Source of the DNA: Arthrobacter sp. C2
GTDB lineage: Bacteria > Actinomycetota > Actinomycetes > Actinomycetales > Micrococcaceae
Assembly: GCA_024207135.1 (NCBI GenBank)
Contig: CP042428.1
Location: 310,001-374,000 of the forward strand
DNA: 64,000 nucleotides
Direction of reading: 5' to 3'
The notes beneath the pieces were generated by a model. It saw only the letters and a program-made list of their open reading frames with translations. It did not search any database and was not told the DNA's origin. Position numbers and translations under genes: made by a program. This document shows, one piece after another, positions 36,580-45,695 of this stretch (positions are counted from its first letter, which is position 1; the number at the start of each line of letters is the position of its first letter).

Positions 36580-37330
36580 CCCCGTGTCCCTGGACGAAAC
36601 CATGTCCAGGGGCTGGCAGGCGCTGACGGAAGAAGTCGTTGACGGCTGGAGGTGCCGGTTTTCCGGTGGCGTGACGAAGCGCGCGAACTCGGTGCTGCCG
36701 CTGTCCGAGCCGCGCGACGTTGCCGCGGCGATCACCGGGATTGAGGACCGCTACGCCGGCAAGGGCCTGCCGGCGGTGTTCCAGATCAGCCCGGACTCCC
36801 TGCCGTCGGATCTCGATGCACTCTTGGCCGAACGCGGCTACCTGCTGGATTCGCCCACCCTGGTCCAGTACCTGCCCCTGGAGGACTCCGGCAACCAGCC
36901 GCCTGTTCCCGTAGATGCGCGCATCGAGCTGTCCGGACTACCAGGCGAGGGGTGGCTCAATGCCTTCTGCGAGGTCGAAGGGCCGCACGGTGCACCGCAG
37001 CAAGGCATCAGCCGCGACATCCTGGCCAACACCGATTCCATCTATGCCTCGTTGGCCGTCGACGGCGCCATCGAGGCCGTGGCCCGGCTGGCACTGGTCG
37101 GGAACCTGGGCGGTATCTATTCCGTGGCCACCCGCGAAGCGTTCCGCTCCCGCGGCCACGGACGCGCGGTGGTGCGGGCCCTGCTCGTCGAGGCATCCAG
37201 GCTGAAACTGGCCGGAGTGTGGCTGCAGGTCGTCGAATCAAACCTCGTGGCCCGCGCGCTCTACGAATCCATGGGCTTTGAAAGTGTTTCCCGCTACCAC
37301 TACCGGGTGGGGCCCGCCGCCCGTCTGTGA
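36554..37330 (+). CDS. GNAT family N-acetyltransferase
   Basis: A 258-residue protein whose C-terminal part (about 120-255) is a GNAT domain: [24 protein letters not shown] holds the acetyl-CoA loop RGHGRA, and [16 protein letters not shown] is the typical terminal strand. The N-terminal half is unassigned. The GTG at 36554 overlaps hisF by 26 bases and is preceded by AAGGAC; a GTG at 36584 is an alternative. The substrate is unknown. Confidence 0.82.
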   Translation: MKPVSRSADPVSLDETMSRGWQALTEEVVDGWRCRFSGGVTKRANSVLPLSEPRDVAAAITGIEDRYAGKGLPAVFQISPDSLPSDLDALLAERGYLLDSPTLVQYLPLEDSGNQPPVPVDARIELSGLPGEGWLNAFCEVEGPHGAPQQGISRDILANTDSIYASLAVDGAIEAVARLALVGNLGGIYSVATREAFRSRGHGRAVVRALLVEASRLKLAGVWLQVVESNLVARALYESMGFESVSRYHYRVGPAARL

Positions 37331-37372
37331 CGATCCGGCGTCACGGCACGGAGCGGATCCGGACCCGATTTC

Positions 37373-38008
37373 TCACGCTGTCCTGGAAGGCTCTTCCTGC
37401 TGCGTGGAATTCCCCTGGAGCTGGAACCCGGCCAACAGTAGCTCAAGGCCGTACTCGAAGGTCGTCCACGCCCTGTCCTGTACTGCCAGCCCCGCCTCCA
37501 GCGCGGCATTCAGGGCCGCGGAGTTCTCCGCGGCAGATTCCCAGACCTGGGACGGGGCGGCGGCATCCAGCGCCGAGCCCAGCACAAAGGAGTCCAGCAC
37601 GGTGATCGCGGCCAGCGAGTCCGCCGCGCCGAAGCCGCCGGCCGCGAAGGCCCTGGCCAGCAGGTCGTAGACCCGCAAGGTCCCCTCGTCCCGCACGGTG
37701 TGCGCCGTGAACAGGGGAATCAGTTTAGGGTGCTTGGCATAGGAGCGCATGTACCCCTTGGCGATCTGCCGCAAGGTGTCCACCCAGTCGCCGCCGGGCT
37801 CCGGCAGCTCGATCTCGCCCATGGCCGCCCCGCGCATCATTTCCACGATGTCGTCCTTGGACACGACGTGGTTGTAGAGCGAGGAGGGGCTGACTCCCAT
37901 GGCCTTGGCCAGCTGCGGGATGGTGAACTCGCCGTGCTTGTCCACCAGGCAGAGCGCCGCATCGGCAATGGCGGGAGCGGATAGCTTGGGGCTGCGTGGG
38001 CGGGCCAT
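37373..38008 (-). CDS. TetR/AcrR family regulator
   Basis: A 211-residue repressor. The N-terminal helix-turn-helix (about 10-55) includes FTIPQLAKAMGVSPSSLYNHV; the C-terminal all-helical domain (about 75-195) would bind the ligand. AGGAG precedes the ATG. It is divergent from the agmatine deiminase gene, and two matching palindromes lie between them, so it most likely represses itself and that operon. The inducer may be a polyamine or guanidino compound, but this is inference. Confidence 0.9.
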   Translation of the reverse strand: MARPRSPKLSAPAIADAALCLVDKHGEFTIPQLAKAMGVSPSSLYNHVVSKDDIVEMMRGAAMGEIELPEPGGDWVDTLRQIAKGYMRSYAKHPKLIPLFTAHTVRDEGTLRVYDLLARAFAAGGFGAADSLAAITVLDSFVLGSALDAAAPSQVWESAAENSAALNAALEAGLAVQDRAWTTFEYGLELLLAGFQLQGNSTQQEEPSRTA

Positions 38009-38055
38009 GTGGTGTTGCTCCTGGGATCGCGGGGGAATGCCGGCACAACAAGTCT

Positions 38056-38072
38056 AACGAATCAAATTCGTT
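38056..38072. promoter_or_regulatory. TetR operator 1 (near-palindrome)
   Basis: AACGAATCAAATTCGTT, one mismatch from a perfect 17-bp dyad. It lies 48 bases upstream of the TetR start and shares ACGAATC/ATTCGT with operator 2. Confidence 0.75.
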
Positions 38073-38109
38073 TTACCCCTTGCGCCGCGTGACCCAAGCC
38101 ACCATAATT

Positions 38110-38128
38110 AAACGAATCAGATTCGTTT
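38110..38128. promoter_or_regulatory. TetR operator 2 (perfect palindrome)
   Basis: AAACGAATCAGATTCGTTT, a perfect 19-bp dyad about an A, 55 bases centre to centre from operator 1 and 85 bases upstream of the agmatine deiminase start. The two sites could bind two TetR dimers on the same face of the helix. Confidence 0.8.
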
Positions 38129-38212
38129 ACTGTGACGGTGATCTCCGCAGGCGCCACTTCCGGCCCGGTGACAAGCATCGGTCACACACCAAGCACTTGC
38201 AGGAGAACCACC

Positions 38213-39247
38213 ATGAGCTGGACCATGCCCGCCGAGACCTCGGCCCAGAAACGCGTGTGGATGGCCTTCCCCCACGATGGGTACACCCTCGGGGAGACCG
38301 AAACCGAGGCCCACGCGGCCCGCAGCACCTGGGCCAACGTCGCCCACGCCGTGGCGGAGTTCGCCCCGGTGGTCATGGTGGTGGACCCGGAAGACACGCA
38401 AGTCGCCGCGCAATACCTCGACGAGCGCGTCGAGATCCGCACCGCGGAACTCAATGATGCCTGGATGCGTGACATCGGCCCCACCTTCGTCACCAACGAC
38501 GCCGGGGAACTCGCCGCCGTCGACTGGGTCTTCAACGGCTGGGGTGCCCAGGGATGGGCAGCCTGGGACAAGGACGAAAAGATCGGTGCAGCGGTGGCCG
38601 AATGGGCAGGGGCGCCGCGCATCGCCTCGAACCTTGTCAACGAGGGCGGGGCCATCCACGTGGACGGCGAAGGCACGGTGCTGGCCACCGAATCGGTCCA
38701 GCTGGACCCGGGGCGCAACCCGGGGACCACCAAGGAAGAGGTCGAGGCGGAGTTCGCCCGCACGCTGGGTGCCACCAAGGTGCACTGGCTTCCGCGCGGC
38801 CTGGCCCGCGACTCCCAGGAGTTCGGCACCCGCGGCCACGTGGATATCGTCGCCACGATCTCCTCCCCGGGCACCGTGCTCATCCACTCCCAGCAAAACC
38901 CGGAACACCCGGATTATGCGATCTGCCAGGAACTGATCTCCACCTTCCACGGAGCCTCCGACGCGAAAGGCCGCGAATTCACGCTCGTCGAGGTCCCGGC
39001 ACCGGGCATCCTGCGTGACGCGGAGGGCTTCGTGGATTACAGCTACATCAACCACCTGGTCATCAACGGCGGCGTGGTGGCCTGCACCTTCGACGACCCG
39101 AACGACGAAGCTGCGCTCGCGGTGCTGGCCAACGCCTATCCGGGGCGCAAGGTCGTGGGCGTGGATGCCCGCGAGCTCTACGCCCGCGGCGGCGGCATCC
39201 ACTGCATCACCCAGCAGGAACCAGTGGCATTGGTGCGCAAGCCATGA
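38213..39247 (+). CDS. aguA: Agmatine deiminase
   Basis: Converts agmatine to N-carbamoylputrescine. The 344-residue protein has the fold and motifs of the agmatine deiminase/peptidylarginine deiminase family: MAFPHDGYTLGE, the DAWMRDIGPTF acid pair, RGHVDIVATI (catalytic histidine and aspartate) and GGGIHCITQQ with the nucleophile at about C331. AGGAG precedes the ATG. It overlaps the permease gene by four bases. No agmatinase or carbamoylputrescine hydrolase of the usual (AguB) type follows; the downstream amidase might replace it. Confidence 0.93.
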   Translation: MSWTMPAETSAQKRVWMAFPHDGYTLGETETEAHAARSTWANVAHAVAEFAPVVMVVDPEDTQVAAQYLDERVEIRTAELNDAWMRDIGPTFVTNDAGELAAVDWVFNGWGAQGWAAWDKDEKIGAAVAEWAGAPRIASNLVNEGGAIHVDGEGTVLATESVQLDPGRNPGTTKEEVEAEFARTLGATKVHWLPRGLARDSQEFGTRGHVDIVATISSPGTVLIHSQQNPEHPDYAICQELISTFHGASDAKGREFTLVEVPAPGILRDAEGFVDYSYINHLVINGGVVACTFDDPNDEAALAVLANAYPGRKVVGVDARELYARGGGIHCITQQEPVALVRKP

Positions 39248-40791
39248 GCCTGTCCACCGCACGGCGTACCCAGGCGCCCGTCCCGTCCTCCGACACCGGC
39301 CTGGTCCGTTCCAAGGGCCTGGCCTCCGGCCAGCTCGGGCTCTTCGCCGCGGTGATGATCGGCATCTCCACCATCGCCCCGGCCTACGTGCTGACTTCCT
39401 CGCTGGGTCCCACGGTCCAGGCGATCGGCACCCAGCTGCCGGCGATCTTCATCATCGGGTTCATCCCGATGTTCCTGGTCGCCCTGGCCTACCGCGAACT
39501 GAACGCCGACACCCCCGACTCGGGGACCACCTTTACCTGGGTCTCCCAGGCCTTCGGCCCGGTGCTGGGCTGGCTGGGAGGATGGGGGCTGCTGGCCGCC
39601 AACATCATCGTGCTTTCCAACCTTGCCGGGGTGGCCGTTGACTTCTTCTACCTCTTCCTGGCCCAGGTAACCGGAAACCCCGCGTTGGCCGAGCTGGCGA
39701 ACAACAAGCTGCTCAACGTTGCCACCTGCCTGGTGTTCGTGGGTGCCGCGGTGTGGATCGCCTGCCGCGGGCTGACCACCACCCGCATGGTGCAGTACGT
39801 GCTGGTCGGTTTCCAGCTGGCCGTGCTGGCCTGGTTCACCATCGGGGCCGTCACCAAGGCCGCCGCGCAGCCCGGACACCTGGCCTTCGACGCCTCCTGG
39901 TTCAACCCGATGCACATCGATTCCTTCTCCGCCTTCGCGGTGGGGTTGAGCCTGTCGATCTTTGCGTTCTGGGGTTGGGACGTGTGCCTGACCATGAACG
40001 AGGAAACCAAAAACGGTGAGAAGACCTCCGGCCGCGCCGCCGCGCTCACGGCCATCGGCGTGCTGGCGATCTACCTGCTCGGCTCGATCGCCATGCTGAT
40101 GTTCGCCGGCATCGGGGAGAGCGGGCTGGGCCTGCGCAATCCGGAGAATGCGGAGAACGTGTTCACCTCCATCGCCACCCCTGTCATGGGGCCGTTCGCG
40201 GTCCTGCTCTCGCTGGCAGTGCTCTCTTCCTGCGCCGCGTCACTGCAGTCCACCATGATCTCCCCGGCCCGCTCGCTGCTGGCCATCTCCCACCACGGGG
40301 CGCTGCCCAGGCAATTCGCGTCGATCAACAGGTTCAAGTCCCCGGCCTTCGCCACCGTGGTCGCAGGAGGCGTCTCGGCAGGCTTCTACGCGCTGATGCG
40401 CGTGCTGAGCAGCAACGTCTTGAACGACACCATCCTGGCGTTGGGCATGATGATCTGCTTCTACTACGGGATCACCGCGTTGGCCTGTGTCTGGTACTTC
40501 CGCCACACAGCCCTGGACTCGGTGCGCAACTTCGCGCTGCGCCTGCTGGCCCCGCTGCTCGGCGGCATCGCTCTGGTGGCGGTGTTCATCCAGACAGCCG
40601 TCGATTCCTGGGACCCGGCGTACGGTTCGGGCTCGGAGATCTTCGGTGTCGGGCTGGTCTTCGTGATCGGCGTGGGCATCATTGCCCTCGGTGCGTTGTT
40701 CCTGGTGGGGGCAGCGGCACGCCGTCCGGAATTCTTCTCGGGGCGCAGCCTGCCCCGCAAGGCACCTGGCTCGGCCAAGGACCGGGTCTAA
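39244..40791 (+). CDS. APC family amino acid/amine permease
   Basis: Integral membrane protein of 515 residues with about 12 helices and the APC-type N-terminal motif (GQLGLFAAVMIGISTIAPAYVLTSSLG). A proline- and charge-rich C-terminal tail follows. The ATGA overlap with aguA suggests coupled translation, so agmatine, putrescine or a related compound is the likely cargo. It has no ribosome binding site of its own. Confidence 0.88.
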   Translation: MSLSTARRTQAPVPSSDTGLVRSKGLASGQLGLFAAVMIGISTIAPAYVLTSSLGPTVQAIGTQLPAIFIIGFIPMFLVALAYRELNADTPDSGTTFTWVSQAFGPVLGWLGGWGLLAANIIVLSNLAGVAVDFFYLFLAQVTGNPALAELANNKLLNVATCLVFVGAAVWIACRGLTTTRMVQYVLVGFQLAVLAWFTIGAVTKAAAQPGHLAFDASWFNPMHIDSFSAFAVGLSLSIFAFWGWDVCLTMNEETKNGEKTSGRAAALTAIGVLAIYLLGSIAMLMFAGIGESGLGLRNPENAENVFTSIATPVMGPFAVLLSLAVLSSCAASLQSTMISPARSLLAISHHGALPRQFASINRFKSPAFATVVAGGVSAGFYALMRVLSSNVLNDTILALGMMICFYYGITALACVWYFRHTALDSVRNFALRLLAPLLGGIALVAVFIQTAVDSWDPAYGSGSEIFGVGLVFVIGVGIIALGALFLVGAAARRPEFFSGRSLPRKAPGSAKDRV

Positions 40792-40828
40792 CCACCACCC
40801 GGGTCGATCCGGCACCACATACATTCCC

Positions 40829-40859
40829 GCCTGTTCGCCCCCAAGGGGGGCGAACAGGC
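40829..40859. other. Strong GC-rich hairpin between permease and amidase genes
   Basis: GCCTGTTCGCCCCC and GGGGGGCGAACAGGC form a 14-bp near-perfect stem with a two-base loop. No U-run follows on either strand. It probably slows RNA decay or limits read-through into the amidase gene rather than ending transcription. Confidence 0.6.
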
Positions 40860-40885
40860 AAATCCAGAAAGCATTAGTTACCCTC

Positions 40886-42889
40886 ATGAAACGACAGTTC
40901 ACCATCCACGAAGCGTCCATCGAGGAGACCTTGCACGCCCTCGAAGCCGGCCAGATGAGCGCCGTCGAGCTGGTCGCCGCCCACCTGGCCCGCATCGGGC
41001 GCTTCGACAGGTCCACGGTGAGGCTCAACGCAGTGGCAGTGCTGAACCCCGAAGTCTTTGCCCAGGCCGCGGCCTCGGATGCGCGGCGGCGCGCAGGGAA
41101 GGCCGGGGCGCTGGAAGGAGTGCCCTTCACCGTCAAGGACAGCTACATGGTCGCCGGGCTCACCGTGGCCTCCGGCTCGCCGGCCTTCAAGGGCCTCGTG
41201 GCCCAGCACGACGCATTCACCGTGGCCCGCATCCGCGAGGCCGGGGGAGTGCTGCTGGGCAAGACCAACATGCCGCCCATGGCCGACGGCGGGATGCAGC
41301 GCGGTCTCTACGGACGCGCCGAAAGCCCCTACAACACCAACTACCTCGCCGCTGCCTACGCGTCGGGCTCGTCCAACGGCTCGGCGGTCGCCACCGCTGC
41401 CAGCATGGGGGTCTTCGGCATGGGGGAGGAGACGGTGTCATCGGGCCGCAGTCCCGCATCCAACAACGGGCTGTGCGCCTACACGCCCTCGCGCGGGGTC
41501 ATCTCGATCCGCGGCAACTGGCCGCTGTTCCCGACCCGCGACGTCGTGGTCCCGCACACCCGTTCCATGGATGACATGTTCCGGCTGCTGGACGTGATCG
41601 TCGCCGACGACCCCCAGACCACGGGGGATTTCTGGCGCGACCAAGAGGCCGTCGAACTGCCTGCCGCCTCGTCGGTGCGCCCCGGAAGCTACGCAACGCT
41701 GGCCGATGCCGAAGCCCTGAAGGACAAGCGCTTCGGGGTGCCGCGGATGTACCTGGGGCAGGACCCCAAGTTCCCGATCCGACTGCGCCCCAGCGTGCTG
41801 GCGCTCTGGGAGGCTGCCCGCAAGCGGCTCGAGGACCTCGGGGCCACGGTTGTCGAGGTCGACTTCCCCGTCATCGAAAGATACGAGGGCGACACCCCCG
41901 GCGGAGAGCAGCTCGGCGCACTCGGCGTGCTGCCCGAGGGATGGATGGATATCGAATTCAACGAGCTCCTTTCCCACGGCTGGGACACGTTCCTGCGCGA
42001 AAACAACGGCCCGGCACTGAACCGCCTGGCCGACGTCGACCACTCCAGGATCTTCCCCGCACCCGCGGGGTCGTTGCCCGACCGCTACGACGAGGTCGAG
42101 GACTATGCGAACCGGTACCGCGACGTTGTGCAGCTGGCGGCCAACGGCCTGCCCGAACTGGCCGACCTGCCCGGATTCGCCCGGGGGCTCAAGGCCCTTG
42201 AGGCGCTGCGCAAGGAACTTTTCGAAGACTGGCTCGCCGAGCACCACCTCGACGGGGTGCTCTTCCCCGCCAACGCCGATGTCGGCGCCGCCACCGCGGA
42301 CATCGACAAGGAAGCTGCCGACAAGGCGTGGGAAAACGGGATCTTTTTCTCCAACGGAAACTACGCGATGCGCCACTTCGGCATCCCGTCCATCACCGTG
42401 GCCATGGGAACGATGGACGACATCGGCATGCCGGTGGGGCTCACGTTTGCCGGTCCGGCCTATGCGGACAACGCGATCCTCGGATGGGGGTGGGCCTTTG
42501 AGCATGCCGGCACGCTGCGCACGGCCCCGGCGCTTGCTCCCGAGCTGCCCGGGGACCGGAGCTGGTCAGAGACCCCGGCAGGCACAGGGATCGAAACGCC
42601 GGAAATATCCATCACGGCAGGGGTGGACCCCGCAATCCACAACGAGGGCGCCCGGCACGTGCTACTTGAGGGCAGCGTCCAAGCCCCGCAGTGCGCCGCG
42701 CTCCGGCTGACTGTCAATGGCGAACCGGCATCGGTCCTGCGTGAAGGAACAACATGGAGGGCCACGGCGGTCCTGCCTGCGCCGGCGGAACCGGCTGCCA
42801 TCGGGTCGAACCCGGCCGGGCGCATCCTGGCGGCCATCCATGTGGTGGCAGGTGTCGGGCTTGCTGCAGGGGCCTACACGGAGATCTAG
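40886..42889 (+). CDS. Amidase-signature family enzyme with C-terminal extension
   Basis: A 667-residue amidase; the family norm is about 450-520, so ~120-150 C-terminal residues are extra and may form a beta-rich domain. The Ser-cisSer-Lys triad is present: K84 in FTVKDSYM, S162 in ASGSSNGS and S186 in TVSSGRSPAS. The usual oxyanion-loop glycines before the nucleophile (DTGGS) are replaced by TVSS. The ATG at 40886 has no clear ribosome binding site. It is the last gene of the TetR-controlled cassette and may act on the carbamoyl product or on another amide; this is not certain. Confidence 0.88.
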   Translation: MKRQFTIHEASIEETLHALEAGQMSAVELVAAHLARIGRFDRSTVRLNAVAVLNPEVFAQAAASDARRRAGKAGALEGVPFTVKDSYMVAGLTVASGSPAFKGLVAQHDAFTVARIREAGGVLLGKTNMPPMADGGMQRGLYGRAESPYNTNYLAAAYASGSSNGSAVATAASMGVFGMGEETVSSGRSPASNNGLCAYTPSRGVISIRGNWPLFPTRDVVVPHTRSMDDMFRLLDVIVADDPQTTGDFWRDQEAVELPAASSVRPGSYATLADAEALKDKRFGVPRMYLGQDPKFPIRLRPSVLALWEAARKRLEDLGATVVEVDFPVIERYEGDTPGGEQLGALGVLPEGWMDIEFNELLSHGWDTFLRENNGPALNRLADVDHSRIFPAPAGSLPDRYDEVEDYANRYRDVVQLAANGLPELADLPGFARGLKALEALRKELFEDWLAEHHLDGVLFPANADVGAATADIDKEAADKAWENGIFFSNGNYAMRHFGIPSITVAMGTMDDIGMPVGLTFAGPAYADNAILGWGWAFEHAGTLRTAPALAPELPGDRSWSETPAGTGIETPEISITAGVDPAIHNEGARHVLLEGSVQAPQCAALRLTVNGEPASVLREGTTWRATAVLPAPAEPAAIGSNPAGRILAAIHVVAGVGLAAGAYTEI

Positions 42890-42910
42890 GACCCGCGGCG
42901 TGGTGTCCTG

Positions 42911-43543
42911 CTAGAGCGATACGGAAAGCAGGGCGATGGCTTCCTGGGCGCCCTCGAACGTCACCAGGGCCTCTTCGCGGCGTCCGGAGGCGTGCAGCAA
43001 CAGCTCGCCCGCGCGCCCGGTGATGGCCACCGAGGTGCTGGACTTGCGCGCCACGTGGCGCCGGCCGTCGGGCAGCACCAGGATGATCCCGACATCGACG
43101 CCGCGGTAGTAGTGCGCGGCCCGGCGCACCAGGTCCTCCCACAGCAGGTCTTCGTACCTGGCATCGAGCGCACGCGGAACCCAGCGGTCGCCCGCACGGC
43201 GGACGTCCTCGGTGTGGATGAAGAACTCGGAGAGGTTCGCGGCATGGTCCATGCGGGGCACCGACAGCGGGGAGATCCTCGGGGCGCCGGCCTTGAATTC
43301 ATCCACGATCGAGGCATAGGCGTTGCGGTCCAGGGCGCGATCGGCGCGGCGCGAAAGTTCGGCCTCCATGCGGTGCGCCAACGGCTTCAGCACCAGGCCC
43401 GCGGCCAGCAGCGACTGCTCCCGCAGCACCAGGTGCGCGGCCAGGTGCCGGGTCTCCCATCCTGCGCACAGGGTGGGGGCCGTTGGCCCTGCCGCCAGCA
43501 GGACTTCGGCCAATACTTCACGCGAGGCTGGTACGAAATGCAT
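42911..43543 (-). CDS. TIGR03085 family metal-binding protein
   Basis: A 210-residue actinobacterial protein of the DinB/maleylpyruvate isomerase-like superfamily (TIGR03085). A metal site is suggested by WETRHLAAHLVLRE and by HAANLSEFFIHTEDVRRA, each giving histidines spaced as in DinB-like folds. Proteins of this kind use metal or mycothiol; the function of TIGR03085 is unknown. The ATG at 43543 matches the family start. The gene is divergent from hisI. Confidence 0.85.
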   Translation of the reverse strand: MHFVPASREVLAEVLLAAGPTAPTLCAGWETRHLAAHLVLREQSLLAAGLVLKPLAHRMEAELSRRADRALDRNAYASIVDEFKAGAPRISPLSVPRMDHAANLSEFFIHTEDVRRAGDRWVPRALDARYEDLLWEDLVRRAAHYYRGVDVGIILVLPDGRRHVARKSSTSVAITGRAGELLLHASGRREEALVTFEGAQEAIALLSVSL

Positions 43544-43686
43544 CACTTCGAAACTAACACGTTCGGAGGCACTTGGAGCCCCTGTGTCGCGCCCGGGTCG
43601 CGGCATCTGTGGCCAATTCGTCACCGGGGGTCGCGCCGACGTGGGGTGGCCCGCGTTTTGCCGCCCGTGGCACTAGACTGGTGTGG

Positions 43687-44088
43687 ATGTCGCAGAACCC
43701 AGCCTTCGCCGCCCCCGCCTCCGTTGACGGGAAATTGTCCGCGCAGATTTCCGACGCCCTGAAGAAGGACGACGCCGGATTGGTGGCCGCCGTCATCCAG
43801 CAGCACGGCACCGGTGAGGTGCTGATGCTCGGATGGATGGACGAGGAGGCACTGCGCCGCACCCTGACCACCGGGCGGGTGACCTTCTGGTCCCGCTCGC
43901 GCCAGGAATACTGGCGCAAGGGCGACACCTCCGGGCACTCCCAGCTGGTCCGCTCCGTGGCCCTTGACTGCGACGGCGACGCCCTGCTGGTGGTCGTCGA
44001 CCAGATCGGCGCCGCCTGCCACACCGGGACGCGCACGTGCTTCGACGGCCGCGAACTGCCCGCCGTCGTGGGCCGCCGCGTTTCCTGA
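43687..44088 (+). CDS. hisI: Phosphoribosyl-AMP cyclohydrolase
   Basis: Opens the adenine ring in the third step of histidine synthesis. The 133-residue protein has [16 protein letters not shown], the magnesium motif DCDGDALL and the zinc cysteines in [12 protein letters not shown] -10-like TAGACT ends seven bases before the ATG, so the message may be leaderless. It is separated from hisEGF by 7 kb and instead leads into trpE, an order common in related bacteria. Confidence 0.95.
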   Translation: MSQNPAFAAPASVDGKLSAQISDALKKDDAGLVAAVIQQHGTGEVLMLGWMDEEALRRTLTTGRVTFWSRSRQEYWRKGDTSGHSQLVRSVALDCDGDALLVVVDQIGAACHTGTRTCFDGRELPAVVGRRVS

Positions 44089-44135
44089 TCTTCCCCCCGC
44101 TCCACTTCCGTACACGCAAGGACCATTCTTCGCTC

Positions 44136-45695
44136 ATGCAAGCTCTCGGCGCCCTGACCCCCACCCGCGAGCAATTCCGCGCGCTCGCCGCGGAACGCCG
44201 CGTCATCCCCGTGACCATGAGGGTGCTGGCCGATGCGCTGACACCCATTTCGGTCTACCGCCGGCTGGCCAACGGACGGCCCGGAACGTTCCTGCTGGAA
44301 TCCGCGGCGGCCGGGGGAGTGTGGTCCCGCTATTCCTTCATCGGCGTGAACTCGCCCGCCACCCTGACCACCGTCGACGGCAAGGCCCACTGGCTGGGCA
44401 CCCCGCCGGCGGGCATGCCGACCGAGGGCAACCCGGTCGAGGTCCTGCGCGACACCGTCCGCGCGCTGCGCACCGAACCCCTGCCCGACCTGCCGCCGCT
44501 GACCAGCGGCATGGTCGGCTTCATCGGCTGGGAAGCGGTGAGGCACTGGGAGAAGCTGCCCAACCCCCCGGCCGACGACCTGCACCTGCCGGAAATCGCC
44601 ATGAACCTGGTCGGCGACATGGCCGTGCACGACAACACCGACGGCACGCTGACGCTGATCGCCAACGCCATCAACTTCAACGGCACCACCGAGGGCGTCG
44701 ACGGAGCCTACGACCACGCCGTCTCCCGCGTCCGGGACATGCTTGAGGTGCTCGGCGAGGCCGCCGAGAACCCGGTCTCGGTGCTCTCGGGCACCGATGT
44801 GCCGGCCGACGAACTCATGAACGCGGTGACCCACTCCTGGGACGAGGACTCCTACCGCCAGGCAGTGCTGCGCGGCAAGGAGGCGATAGTCGAGGGCGAG
44901 GTCTTCCAGATCGTGGTTTCGCGGCGCTTCGAGCTCGAAACGCACGCGGACCCGCTGGATGTCTACCGGATCCTGCGCGGCACCAACCCCAGCCCCTACA
45001 TGTACCTGTACAGCTTGCAGGACGCGCACGGCAAGGACTACTCGATCGTCGGTTCCTCGCCCGAGGCGCTGGTCACCGTCAACGGCGACCACGTGGTCAC
45101 CCACCCGATCGCCGGCTCGCGCCCGCGCGGGGCCAACTACGAGGACGACCAGCTGCATGAGAAGAACCTGCTGGCCGACGAGAAGGAACGCGCCGAGCAC
45201 CTGATGCTGGTCGACCTCTCGCGCAACGACCTGTCCAAGGTCTGCGTCCCGGGCTCGGTCGAGGTCACCCAGTTCATGGAGGTCGAGCGCTTCAGCCACA
45301 TCATGCACCTGGTCTCCAACGTGGTCGGGAAGCTGGCCGAGGGCCACGACGGCTACGACGTGCTGGCCGCGACCTTCCCGGCCGGCACGCTCTCCGGGGC
45401 CCCTAAGCCGCGTGCCCTGCAGCTGCTCGACGAATTCGAGCCCTACCGCCGCGGCATCTACGGCGGCGTGGTCGGCTACCTGGACTTCGCCGGCGACATG
45501 GACATGGCCATCGCCATCCGCTCCGCGCTTATCAAGGGCAACCGCGCCTACGTGCAGGCCGGCGGCGGCATTGTCGCCGACTCCGACCTGGACGCCGAGG
45601 CGCTGGAAACCATCAACAAGTCCGCCGCACCCCTGCGCGCCGTCTGGGCCGCCGGGACCATGGCGCCGGCACAAGTGGACGGCACCAACACATGA
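44136..45695 (+). CDS. trpE: Anthranilate synthase component I
   Basis: Makes anthranilate from chorismate with TrpG. Length is 519 residues. The N-terminal FLLESAAAGG carries the LLES tryptophan feedback site; the C-terminal chorismate-binding part includes GSSPEALV, PIAGSRPRG and DLSRNDLSKV. No trpG lies here. It follows hisI by 47 bases, and no leader peptide with tandem Trp codons is present in that gap. Confidence 0.96.
   Translation: MQALGALTPTREQFRALAAERRVIPVTMRVLADALTPISVYRRLANGRPGTFLLESAAAGGVWSRYSFIGVNSPATLTTVDGKAHWLGTPPAGMPTEGNPVEVLRDTVRALRTEPLPDLPPLTSGMVGFIGWEAVRHWEKLPNPPADDLHLPEIAMNLVGDMAVHDNTDGTLTLIANAINFNGTTEGVDGAYDHAVSRVRDMLEVLGEAAENPVSVLSGTDVPADELMNAVTHSWDEDSYRQAVLRGKEAIVEGEVFQIVVSRRFELETHADPLDVYRILRGTNPSPYMYLYSLQDAHGKDYSIVGSSPEALVTVNGDHVVTHPIAGSRPRGANYEDDQLHEKNLLADEKERAEHLMLVDLSRNDLSKVCVPGSVEVTQFMEVERFSHIMHLVSNVVGKLAEGHDGYDVLAATFPAGTLSGAPKPRALQLLDEFEPYRRGIYGGVVGYLDFAGDMDMAIAIRSALIKGNRAYVQAGGGIVADSDLDAEALETINKSAAPLRAVWAAGTMAPAQVDGTNT

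Noticed and set aside
38056-38128. Repeated ACGAATC segments as an attachment site or short repeat array
   Set aside because: There are only two copies, both palindromic and placed between TetR and its likely target, so operators explain them better.
44089-44135. A trp leader peptide/attenuator before trpE
   Set aside because: The 47-base gap contains no tandem Trp codons and no hairpin pair.
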